Below are positions 36,547 to 47,200 of a stretch of 64,000 nucleotides of DNA, piece after piece (within the stretch, counting starts at the first letter, position 1; each line of letters begins with the position of its first letter). This DNA comes from Trichobilharzia regenti (Eukaryota > Platyhelminthes > Trematoda > Strigeidida > Schistosomatidae): NCBI GenBank assembly GCA_944472135.2, contig OX235270.1, positions 136,539,632 to 136,603,631 on the forward strand, written 5' to 3'. The position numbers were made by a program, and so were the translations under genes. The notes below the pieces were generated by a model. The model saw only the letters and a program-made list of their open reading frames with translations, was not told the origin of the DNA and did not search any database.

Positions 36547-37378
36547 GCAGGTAACTACCTTAAGCCCTCAGTCCAGCTACTCGATATACACCCTATTACT
36601 AATATGGCACAAACTCCATCTTCACTCACACCAAACCAATTTAATTAACACTGTTGAATTCAATTACACTAATATTAACCAAACTATAAGAACCCTCAAA
36701 AGTTCAAAAGGTTTCGGTACCGACGGTATATCATCTTACTTCTATAAATATGTTGGCCCTGACATTCCTCTACTGCTGCTTAAAATATTCACAATGTCCC
36801 TAGAAACCCAAACTTACCCTGACATATGGAAGACAACATTCATTATGCCTAAACACAAATCTGGCTCGAAAACTGAAGTCAGTAACTACCGGCCGATCAA
36901 TATCACACCTATAGTATCTAGAATCATGGAGAGACTAGTCAAAGATAACTTAATCAAACATATGCTTAGCTGCAATATTATAAGTCCGAACCAACATGGA
37001 TTCCTGAAATCCAGATCATGTTTAACATGTCACCTAGACTTCTTCAATTTTGTAACCAGCAGTCGTGACAGACGGCAACTAGTACTTGTCATCTACTTTG
37101 ACATTTCTAAGGCATTTGACCGTGTTGACCATTTACTGCTAACAAATAAGCTGAACTCCTTAGGAATACGTGACCCATTATTAGGAAGGCTTAAATCATT
37201 CCTTAACAATAGGTCCCAAATAGTTAAACTAGGGTCTGCAACCTCCAAACCTAGCCCTATCACTTCTGGTGTAGTACAAGGTAGTGTCATTGGACCCCTC
37301 CTATTTACACTATACATCAATGACATATGCGCTTGCTTCACGCACAGGAAATCATTCATCTTTGCAGATGACCTAAAA
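36547..37378 (+). pseudogene. RT-only fragment, block R (+), turn 3
   Basis: Cut at GCAGGTAACTACC after the E5 leader; carries the four-base insertion. RT motifs FDISKAFDRV, GSVIGPLL and FADDLK present; the frame ends just inside the loop at 37393. Confidence 0.85.
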
Positions 37379-37480
37379 TTGGAGATTCCATAAGGACGAC
37401 CGAGCAGTCATTTTATCTAATTCCTTCTGCACTACATTCTCGAAGTACTCTAAGTCATCACATTGGAATGTATAAGCTAC
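37379..37480 (-). repeat. Loop of R/R turn 3 (minus orientation)
   Basis: The ~102-base loop in the same orientation as turn 1 and opposite to turn 2. Confidence 0.85.
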
Positions 37481-38313
37481 TTTTAGGTCATCTGCAAAGA
37501 TGAATGATTTCCTGTGCGTGAAGCAAGCGCATATGTCATTGATGTATAGTGTAAATAGGAGGGGTCCAATGACACTACCTTGTACTACACCAGAAGTGAT
37601 AGGGCTAGGTTTGGAGGTTGCAGACCCTAGTTTAACTATTTGGGACCTATTGTTAAGGAATGATTTAAGCCTTCCTAATAATGGGTCACGTATTCCTAAG
37701 GAGTTCAGCTTATTTGTTAGCAGTAAATGGTCAACACGGTCAAATGCCTTAGAAATGTCAAAGTAGATGACAAGTACTAGTTGCCGTCTGTCACGACTGC
37801 TGGTTACAAAATTGAAGAAGTCTAGGTGACATGTTAAACATGATCTGGATTTCAGGAATCCATGTTGGTTCGGACTTATAATATTGCAGCTAAGCATATG
37901 TTTGATTAAGTTATCTTTGACTAGTCTCTCCATGATTCTAGATACTATAGGTGTGATATTGATCGGCCGGTAGTTACTGACTTCAGTTTTCGAGCCAGAT
38001 TTGTGTTTAGGCATAATGAATGTTGTCTTCCATATGTCAGGGTAAGTTTGGGTTTCTAGGGACATTGTGAATATTTTAAGCAGCAGTAGAGGAATGTCAG
38101 GGCCAACATATTTATAGAAGTAAGATGATATACCGTCGGTACCGAAACCTTTTGAACTTTTGAGGGTTCTTATAGTTTGGTTAATATTAGTGTAATTGAA
38201 TTCAACAGTGTTAATTAAATTGGTTTGGTGTGAGTGAAGATGGAGTTTGTGCCATATTAGTAATAGGGTGTATATCGAGTAGCTGGACTGAGGGCTTAAG
38301 GTAGTTACCTGCA
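37481..38313 (-). pseudogene. RT-only fragment, block R (-), turn 3
   Basis: Inverted partner of the preceding R block; with the loop its frame is 37373-38323. Same insertion and cut point, joined to the E6 leader. Confidence 0.85.
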
Positions 38314-38535
38314 ACGAACACAATCCCGTGTAAAACTGGTGTCTAATTTAACGTCCTTGATTGCTACATCAAGCATACACCCCCTGCAAACGGCTTTAGT
38401 GAGTCACATAACTCACTTGTATGCCGTAAGCGTCGAGCTGGAACTGAGGATAATACTGTACTGACAGCTAGTATTAGCACTACTCCTAAAAATTCAGTAC
38501 CCTCTGCTCATACAGAACTCCTCCCTTCACCTTAT

Positions 38536-39540
38536 GTGCTTATCGAAAAACTCCAGCCATCAAGCTCTTTTTCAGTACTATCTTCAGAAATAGAACTTCT
38601 AAAGTTGTCTATAGGAGAACTTAAGGCTGAGTTAAGGGAAATAAAAAACAGTAAGTCAGTAAATGCTGGAAACATCGAAACCAATACCGAGATATCCAAA
38701 TTATCAGATCAGATCAGCGATATCAGATCGCAGGTCTGTGAACTGACACCTCTAACTATCCTCATGAAAACTGTAAACCTTAACAAGCTTGACACAGAAT
38801 CGGTAACTAAGGTAGATAACCTCATTAATTTTGTTACCACAGAAGTAACAAAACGACTCGACGCAAAACTGAGTGCTATTGTCTACAACGTTCCGGACAA
38901 TGAGGCACTAAAAAAGGTACAGCGCATCTTACTTAGTGAAGCGAAAATGCCTAACTCCAAGACTAAGTGCTATAGGCTGAAGAAGAGTCAACATGAAAAG
39001 TGTTGTCCTATTCGTTTTCAGTTCGAAACACCGGCAGAGACCAGAAAATTCATCCACTCCCAACACACCCTATCGCAAGCCAGAAACTACAAACATATAA
39101 AGGTCGGGGTGGACAAAACAGTCATAGAAAGGCGCGCATACAATTATCTCGCTAAGACTAATTGTGAAATAGGTAATAGGACATTGCAAGCAGCCATTAT
39201 TCCCAACCCTGTGAAAGATACAGTAGACCCCACCGCATCACCCCTCTCAAAACACACAGAATTATCCCATCAGAGTGCAACACCAGCCGAAAGGCCACTA
39301 GACTGTAACCAAATAAATAATAAAACCATACCACCCATCACCGCAGAATCTAAAATGCCACTAAATAACCCCAGAAAAAAAGTCAAAACCCCCCGAAATT
39401 CGACATTGTCCTCTCCTAGCCATAACTCCATTGCTAAAGATAAGGAAAATATGCCCCTAAATCATACCAACAAAAACAGTGGCAGCTTAAATAAGCCCAC
39501 ACTCCCACGGTCAATAGTATTAGCACTCACAACGTGCTAA
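38536..39540 (+). CDS. ORF1-like protein of array element (block E6)
   Basis: 334 residues from GTG, with the frame open upstream from about 38347 without ATG. Variants as in E2 and E5. The middle ORF follows after eight bases. Confidence 0.6.
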   Translation: MLIEKLQPSSSFSVLSSEIELLKLSIGELKAELREIKNSKSVNAGNIETNTEISKLSDQISDIRSQVCELTPLTILMKTVNLNKLDTESVTKVDNLINFVTTEVTKRLDAKLSAIVYNVPDNEALKKVQRILLSEAKMPNSKTKCYRLKKSQHEKCCPIRFQFETPAETRKFIHSQHTLSQARNYKHIKVGVDKTVIERRAYNYLAKTNCEIGNRTLQAAIIPNPVKDTVDPTASPLSKHTELSHQSATPAERPLDCNQINNKTIPPITAESKMPLNNPRKKVKTPRNSTLSSPSHNSIAKDKENMPLNHTNKNSGSLNKPTLPRSIVLALTTC

Positions 39541-39548
39541 ATCGCACC

Positions 39549-39872
39549 ATGGCACACACTAATATCCAATGTCACAACAATGTCACCCTCAATAGTACAA
39601 GTGGTAATAGTCAGAACTCGGCTACCAACAACTCAGGGTCTTCAGAGTATGGCACACAAACAAATTTTGACCGGATATATGGTACAAGTCTGCTGGGAAC
39701 TAACCCACAATGCAGTACACACGAAACCCACACAAGGACACAACTAGCATCAAACAATAGGTGGAATAATAAGCCATGGTCATCACAAGGATCCAATCAT
39801 TTTTTATCCCCCGCGTCCCTGTCAGCGTTGAAAAAACAGCTGGTAGGGATGTTAACACTCCTAAACCACTAG
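39549..39872 (+). CDS. Middle ORF of array element (block E6)
   Basis: Intact 107-codon N/S/T/Q-rich frame; product unknown. Overlaps the ORF2 start at 39776. Confidence 0.4.
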   Translation: MAHTNIQCHNNVTLNSTSGNSQNSATNNSGSSEYGTQTNFDRIYGTSLLGTNPQCSTHETHTRTQLASNNRWNNKPWSSQGSNHFLSPASLSALKKQLVGMLTLLNH

Positions 39873-42247
39873 TGCTGGCTCCCTCCTTGCATGAAAACAG
39901 GAACGGTCTAGTGCACCCGTATCCATTAGGCACACTTGACACTTGCACAAGTATAGGTCAAATAAAGAACCCTACCCACTTCTGTAACCTAACTAAAAAT
40001 AAAAATTCCTTAGTCTATAGCAAATCCAGTACTCCAACTCCTAATTCTTCACCGAAAACAGCACACACCAACTCGATAGACATAGGTGAGCATGATGCTG
40101 AAACTCCTCTTAACATAGGATCGTCATGTCCAGCAGAACTACTGGGTGCTGAACCATATTCGGGGCTGACTAACGAACTTAAATACTTCAAATGCTACTT
40201 CAACTCTCATCTTTACCTAATCCTCATAAATGCTAGATCTGTTCTAAATAAATTGCCGATGCTCAGAGCACTCACAGTAATATACAAACCCCCTGTAATT
40301 GTCATCACTGAATCTTGGTGTCATTCGAACATCCTGGATGAAGAAATAAGCTTAGATAACTACACACACTTTCGGTGTGACAGGGAAGGTGGTAAGGGAG
40401 GGGGTTGTCTCATGTACTTTCTGAATGCACTTACTGTATCACAGCTAGAAAGTAGTACACTTAACATGCCTGAGACTCTATGGGTTAATGTACACTTAAA
40501 TAACGTAACAGCATTAATTGGATGCACCTACAGAGCACCTGGCACCTTTAGTAATTACGAGACCCAACTTATTAATACTCTGGAGCAATTATCCGACTTA
40601 CAATACGATCATAAGATCCTATGTGGGGACTTTAACTTACCTGAAATCAACTGGGATATACCCACAGGCCCAACTAAATTTGATAAGTTCTTAGACACAC
40701 TGGATATACTTGGCTGGAAACAAACTGTCACTACTCCCACAAGAGGTAACAACGTACTAGACTTAATCTTCTGCCACAATATAAGCCCCCTTTCAACGCT
40801 AGTAGGTTCTGAGTTTCCAGGGAGCGACCACAAAACAGTGATGTGTGCACTGCCACTTCCGCTGAGTAGCAATGCATCTCATACCTCCACTTCACAACAA
40901 GTAAAATATAGGAACTATAGTAAGGCAAACTGGGCCTTAGTTGAATCGATGCTAAGATCCTCCGAATGGGATGAATACTTCACTACTGATGACCTATCGA
41001 GAGCCCTAACCATCTTCTACCATAACTCTAACACATGCTTAGATGCTGTCATTCCACTCCAAACACTAAAGGTTTCCCCACACAGAAAGTCATTCATAAA
41101 ACCAAAGGATCGTACGAAACTGAAGAGACTCTCAACAAGTTACTTCAAACACCACGACTTTGGCACTCTAGGTCTAATACTTAACACCCTTAGCTCCATC
41201 TCACAAGCTCGAGATTTCCGTATGAGAAAGGAAGAACGCATCGCAGTAGCCAGTCCTGCTAGAGTGTATGCACTCACAGAAATCTTAAGGAAGCGAATGA
41301 ATCGCAAAAATCACAGCATTTCTCTCCTCATAGACAAAGGTAGGCTATGCACTAACTCTGCAGACATATGTGAACTATTCAACAAAACGTTTGCAGGTAA
41401 CTACCTTAAGCCCTCAGTCCAGCTACTCGATATACACCCTATTACTAATATGGCACAAACTCCATCTCCACTCACACCAAACCAAATTAGCACTGTTGAA
41501 TTCAATTACACTAATATTAACCAAACTATAAGAACCCTCAAAAGTTCAAAAGGTTTCGGTACCGACGGTATATCATCTTACTTCTATAAATATGGTGGCC
41601 CTGACATTCCTCTACTGCTGCTTAAAATATTCACAATGTCCCTAGAAACCCAAACTTACCCTGACATATGGAAGACAACATTCATTATGCCTAAACACAA
41701 ATCTGGCTCGAAAACTGAAGTCAGTAACTACCGGCCGATCAATATCACACCTATAGCATCTAGAATCATGGAGAGACTAGTCAAAGATAACTTAATCAAA
41801 CATATGCTTAGCTGCAATATTATAAGTCCGAACCAACATGGATTCCTGAAATCCAGATCATGTTTAACATGTCACCTAGACTTCTTCAATTTTGTAACCA
41901 GCAGTCGTGACAGACGGCAACTAGTACTTGTCATCTACTTTGACATTTCTAAGGCATTTGACCGTGTTGACCATTTACTGCTAACAAATAAGCTGAACTC
42001 CTTAGGAATACGTGACCCATTATTAGGATGGCTTAAATCATTCCTTAACAATAGGTCCCAAATAGTTAAACTCGGGTCTGCAACCTCCAAACCTAGCCCT
42101 ATCACTTCTGGTGTAGTACAAGGTAGTGTCATTGGACCCCTCCTATTTACACTATACATCAATGACATATGCGCTTGCTTCACGCACAGGAAAGCATTCA
42201 TCTTCTCTATGTCTGTGAAACATGGCCAATACGCGTTGAAGATATGA
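39776..42247 (+). pseudogene. ORF2 endonuclease-reverse transcriptase, 3'-truncated (block E6 + native R)
   Basis: An 823-codon frame with full endonuclease and RT up to HRKAFIF; element sequence ends near 42203, immediately before the FADD catalytic box, and the last ~14 codons come from the adjoining RTE-like fragment. Native E/R junction, no four-base insertion, and the GGPDIP/PIASRI/LLGWLKSF variant set shared with 24905-27364. Loss of the catalytic FADD makes it inactive. Confidence 0.8.
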
Positions 42248-42665
42248 AAAGGTGGACCGCTTTCGATCATAGATGTCTGCGATCGGTGTGTCACGTTAGG
42301 TGGTTTGATAAGGTAAGTAATGTTGACGTTAGGCGTAGAGTGTTGGGCAAACAGGGAAAATCAATCGACGAGGCTATCAAGTTACATAGACTAAGATGGC
42401 TAGGTCGGGTGCTGCGCATGCCTAACCTTCGCCTCCCCTGACGGGCATTACTAGCTGATATAGGTGCAGGTTGGAAAAGAGTAAGTGGTGGCCAAACAAA
42501 AACATGGCATCAATCCATGAAGTCCTTGACGGTTAGACTGAGTCAGGTAGGGAGGTGCAGACTTCCGGGTTGGGGGCCCTCGGGACTCTAGGAATCAGTG
42601 GTTGGAGACAATAGGTGACATGGCTCAAAATCGTTGTCAATGGCCAGCGCAGATGTATTCAGTCG
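42204..42665 (+). pseudogene. RTE/SR2-like LINE C-terminal fragment
   Basis: Starts abruptly after the array and encodes the C-terminal region of a different non-LTR family: VCETWPIRVEDMKRW, FDHRCLRS, VRRRVLG, HRLRWLGRVLRMP, then after an in-frame TGA at 42439-42441 RALLADIGAGWKRVSGG and TWHQSMKSL, and after a frameshift GDMAQNRCQW. This pattern is familiar from schistosome SR2/RTE-type elements. It is 5'-truncated and dead. Confidence 0.75.
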
Positions 42666-43344
42666 CTGTAATCTTTCTTATTCCTTTCTACCATTACCCA
42701 TTCTGTTTCACTCTTATACCTGTCAAACTCTATTGATTCTCTTCACTCATCTTCTTGTCTACCTCTGTGTGCTATTTGGAACGTGGCAACTCGAACTGCT
42801 GCACTTCGGTGTCAAGTTCTATGGTGAACCCAGACAGATAGATTTCAGTGTGGTATGAGTTCCACCATGAGGACGAGTAGTAAACAACTTGGATATGACA
42901 GTTATTAAAATCCCCCCTGGTGACTAACTAATGTTGTGCGTAAATACTACCTACGTCTACGCAAATTCCAGCCCCAAAGAGGATCGTCTAAATAATCAGC
43001 TTAACTACACTGTGAGACTTAAATATCAATGAATTTTCTTTTACTGTTCTGTTATTATAATCCTGTGCAGTCGAACCATTCTGAGCTATATATTATAACT
43101 AACTACCGTCTCTTCTTGTGCATATGTATATATTGATGTACCTTTATGTAGTGTCTTTCGTACCTTTTCATATTGCCCCTTTGTTTCTATATGTTTACAC
43201 CGAAAACCTGGGAGGTAGACTGCAAATCTCTGATTTCCTCACATATTTATTGTGCATATATATTTTTAAAATGCTGTTAGAGTAGATACATACAAAATGG
43301 CTGACTGAAAGTAGTCGTTCATACCATGCAATTCGTTCAGTTGG
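42666..43344. other. Non-coding; possible 3' UTR of RTE-like fragment
   Basis: No convincing frame. Pyrimidine-rich runs follow the RTE-like coding end and may be its 3' UTR; no tail or target duplication could be recognised. Confidence 0.4.
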
Positions 43345-43857
43345 CTAGTGAATAAATAAATAAATAAATTTATTCTCATGATACAGTACATGAGGGACGC
43401 CAGTTTACAGGCATCATCAAATTGTTACAGAAATAGGACCATATTATTCAGTCACAATTTACAGTCGATAGCAAAATATGTTTAACATGTACACTGGAGA
43501 TTATACATACACTTGATAAATGTTAATCCAATAGTATAAAACATCCTTTTCATTTATGTGCATAGTTGGAAAAATCCGCTAGATTGTCAGTGAGTGCAAC
43601 ACATCAGGAAATACAGAAGTATTGTCTTCGCATTAACAAAAAAACCAGGTCTTTGGTGGATGGGTTATAAGTGCCTGGGAAAAAAATAAAGCTTGAAGTC
43701 AATTTTCGTACATACTTTGTTGTGTGCAGAATCCTTGAATTATAGTTCATTGATGTGTTATTTTGAAATCAGTGATATGTTTATCTCATTTGATCTGCAA
43801 TGTCATTGTTGGGAGTAAAATACATAAGCTTTAGACGCATTAATTAATGGATTTCTA
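43345..43857 (-). mobile_element. LINE 3' UTR end with A/T tandem tail
   Basis: On the minus strand this matches 2471-2990 and 10772-11291 and ends, at 43345-43370, in an expanded (TTTA)n-type tail. It lies downstream of the 1522-codon ORF in the same orientation, so it could be that element's 3' end; alternatively it is a separate 5'-truncated insertion. Homology to the other copies stops at 43857. Confidence 0.6.
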
Positions 43858-44222
43858 CTGCTTGTGGGTATTTACTTCTCGTGAGGAAGGTTTTTGAATT
43901 TTAGTTGTTCCGACAGGAGTTGTGGATATTGACTGCTCAGCAACATTACGGATATAAGTTCATCACATTATCTTAGGAAAGTTGGGTTGTAGTTGGTGAG
44001 GTATATATGATGTCCGACGAGCGTACATCTGTCCATGTGATGTTGTGGTGAGTTATAACCTTTTTCATGTTGTCGGTTTATGTCCATTTTATTCCACTTA
44101 TTGTGTTGGGTAGAAGTTTTACAAACGAAACTTCTTGTCTGTTTGAGGGTAAGTATCTTAATCGTTAATGTTTTATCTAAAATTATAAATATAGGCAAAA
44201 ACAACAGGTGTAGTATTTAAGC
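43858..44222 (-). other. Probable 3' UTR of intact LINE
   Basis: Non-coding 365 bases between the stop codon of the 1522-codon ORF and the LINE 3'-end repeat. No independent feature recognised. Confidence 0.4.
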
Positions 44223-47200
44223 TTATACATTAAATGGACCTATAATTTCGGAGGCTCTCAGATAGGAACTAGGACTACTGTCGTTTGCAAACTCTTGTAG
44301 TTTGTCGTTAAGCACTTTTTTGAATGAGGCCAATGTACCTGCTTGACGCATTTCCATTGGTAGTTTATTCCATATCTGTGCATACCTAATCAAATAAAAC
44401 TTTTGCCTGGTAGCTGTTTTACATTGTTCGATAGCTACTGTACCCTTAGTGTGTCTTAGTTTGTAGCCACTGTCATCTGAAAGTCGAATGCCATTAGTAG
44501 AGGTAAAAACTAAGTGGTTTAGAAGCTTATAGTAAAGTGTTAAGTTTAGTCTCAGGCGTCTTAGCCATAGTGTTTCTAATCCTAGGGTGTCACATCTAGT
44601 GGAGTAGTTCGCACCATTTTCGGTTCCGAGTAATTTTGACGTGAAGTACCTCTGCACTCCCTCGACTTTCAATTTGTCCTCTATGCGTATACTACTATAC
44701 ATGAATGAACAGTAATCAAATAAAGGACGCACACAAACCTTGTACAACAGAATTCTGGACTCATTTCTGTAAAAGTTCCTGAGTAGAAAGCCGATAAGTC
44801 TGCGTGACTTTGACACTTGTTTGGAGATATGTTCAGAAAATGATAAGTCATGTGAGTATTTCAGTCCTAGGTCCAATACAGATTCCAGTCGTAAGAGTGC
44901 ATGGCCTTGAATTGTCAGGTCAAGTTCTAAATTGTTGCAACCTATGCAGAGCCAGCCACATTTGTCGACATTAAACTGGAGTTGCCAGGTGTCACACCAT
45001 CTATCCATTTTTTCTAATTCTTGCTGTATGGCGTTTACTGTTATTCCGAGATCTGTGTTCTTGCATTTATAGGTCACTTTTAAGTCATCTGCATATAGTA
45101 TTGGTTTACCAACACTAAAGCATTCACAGATACTGTTTATATATATTATGAATAGGAGTGGGCCTAATACACTTCCCTGGATTACACCACTACTTACAGG
45201 TTTAGGCCTTGAGATTATCGAGCCAACTTTTGTTATCTGATTCCTGTCACAGAGAAATGATTTTATCCAGCTCAGGAGAGGGTCACATATCCCTAGTGAG
45301 CATAACCTGCTGACTAGCAGATTATGGGGGACTCTATCGAAGGCTTTTGTTATATCGAAATATAGCACAATTACTAGTTCTCTGTTGTCCCTGCTTCGTG
45401 TAACTTCATTGAAAAAGTCTATGTGACAGGTCGCACATGATCTCTTTTTGAGGAATCCGTGTTGTGATGGGTTGATAAGTTCATGTTCTAGTAAGTTGTC
45501 TGACACTTGGTCTTTAACCACTTTCTCCATTATTCGTGATATTACCGGTGTTATATTAATAGGTCTATAGTTGCATGCACTGGTTTTGGCCCCTGCTTTG
45601 TGCTTAGGTAGTATGTATGTGGTTTTCCACACTTCAGGATAAGTTCCAGTTTCCAGTGACAGAGTAAATATTCTAAGTAACAAGACTACCATTTCCGTGC
45701 TACCATTTTTGTATATGACAGATGGTATGTCGTCTGTTCCAGTACTGCCATTTGACTTCAATGTCTTAATCGCTGAGTCTATATTTTGTATATTAAAATC
45801 TATTTCTCCTAATTTGTGGTTACTTTTGCAGGTCATTTGGAAATTTGGGGTCGGGTGCACTCTGGTGTCATTGCAAAACCACTCACTGAGGAGTTCACTT
45901 ATAACCTGGGGATCGTTGTATATTACACCCCTATGTTCCAAGATGCTTACATTATTGTCTTTACTGCTTTTTAGACGTTTTTGCAATATCCTACAAAGTT
46001 CCTGAGTTTTGGTGTTACCCATTAGCGCTTTATTTTCCTCATGTTGTGACTTCATTTTGTGTTTCTCTTCAAGCAGTTTAAGAGTTTCATGTATTTGGTT
46101 TAACGCATTAAATTCCTTAAATACATGGTATTTCCTTTTCAATTTCTTTAGTTTTAGTCGCGTTTTCCGGTCAATAAATGGAGTTGGTGTCTTTAGGGCA
46201 GATTTTAGGGGCGCGATTGTGTCTCTTGCTGAGCCAACTGTTTTGTAGAAAATCTCAAGTGATACTTCTAAGTTATTGTTGATGAAGTATTCTTCCCAGT
46301 CAGAACTTCTCAACAGATCTGATAGGAATTCCCAATCAGCATTCTTATAGTCCCTATATTGATAGCGCACCGGGGAATTTTTAGGTGTGTATTTAGTTGT
46401 TAGTCGGAGGGGTAGCGTGCAGTACAATATGTTGTGATCACTGTTATCGAGTTTATTTCCCACCTCTATCGAGATGGGCTCTATGTTATGACAGAGGATT
46501 AAGTCAAGAGTATTTTGGTTCCTTGTAGGGAGGCGCACGCACTGCTTCCATCCTCCTATGTCTATAGCTTGTAGTAGCTCTTCATGGATTCTTGGTCCTG
46601 TACAGGTATCCCAGTTTACTCCAGGTAAGTTGAAATCTCCACATACTACTTTGTAGTCGAAGTCCAGCGTGGCTACATGCTCTAGTATTTCTGCAATAGT
46701 TATATCAGTCATTTCAGGGCTATTGGGGGGTCTGTATATACATCCCACGAGAATTTTACTTTCGTTTGTGTGGATGCTTATCCACTTAGATTCTGGGAGT
46801 TTGTCAGTATTTGGGTTATTGAAAGTATTGGAGTTAGTGGATTTATAGGCATATATTAAGCAACCGCCTCCTCTTTTGTCAACTCTATCGTTCCTATAGA
46901 TGTCGTAGTTGTCTATTACTAGCTTTGTGTCAGGTATATCAGTAGTAAGCCAGGTTTCAGTCACCATTATTAGTGTTGGCCGTTCTATGTATGCCAGGCA
47001 GCGAAGCGTTGTTATTTTATTAAGGAGAGATCTAGCATTCAGGAGCATAATTGTTAGTAAACCAGAGTTATTGGAGGAGAGGTTAACATGGTTACTTGTC
47101 ACTATCCCTACGTTATGTTTGGAGGGGCTCTGAGGTGAGACAGTCAGTGTGTGTACTATTTCCTGGATGAACTGTGCAGCGAGTGGGGCTATTGTTTGCT

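Larger units (their letters stand above)
16080..42204. mobile_element. Palindromic array of one CR1-like retrotransposon (E and R blocks)
   Basis: The whole region is built from one non-LTR element. Block E is 5' leader, ORF1 and endonuclease; block R is reverse transcriptase up to just past FADDLK. Blocks: E- 16080-19153, R+ 19154-19986, R- 20088-20920, E+ 20921-23988, R+ 23989-24817, R- 24920-25748, E- 25749-28828, R+ 28829-29661, R- 29764-30596, E+ 30597-33471, E- 33472-36546, R+ 36547-37378, R- 37481-38313, E+ 38314-41392, R+ 41393-42203. R+/R- turns are separated by a ~102-nt loop. No copy contains the element's 3' end or tail. Copies differ by private substitutions and indels, so they are not identical tiles. 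Confidence 0.9.

Noticed and set aside
16080..42204. CRISPR-like or satellite array
   Set aside because: The repeated blocks are kilobase-sized retrotransposon pieces with RT and endonuclease coding, not short repeats with spacers.
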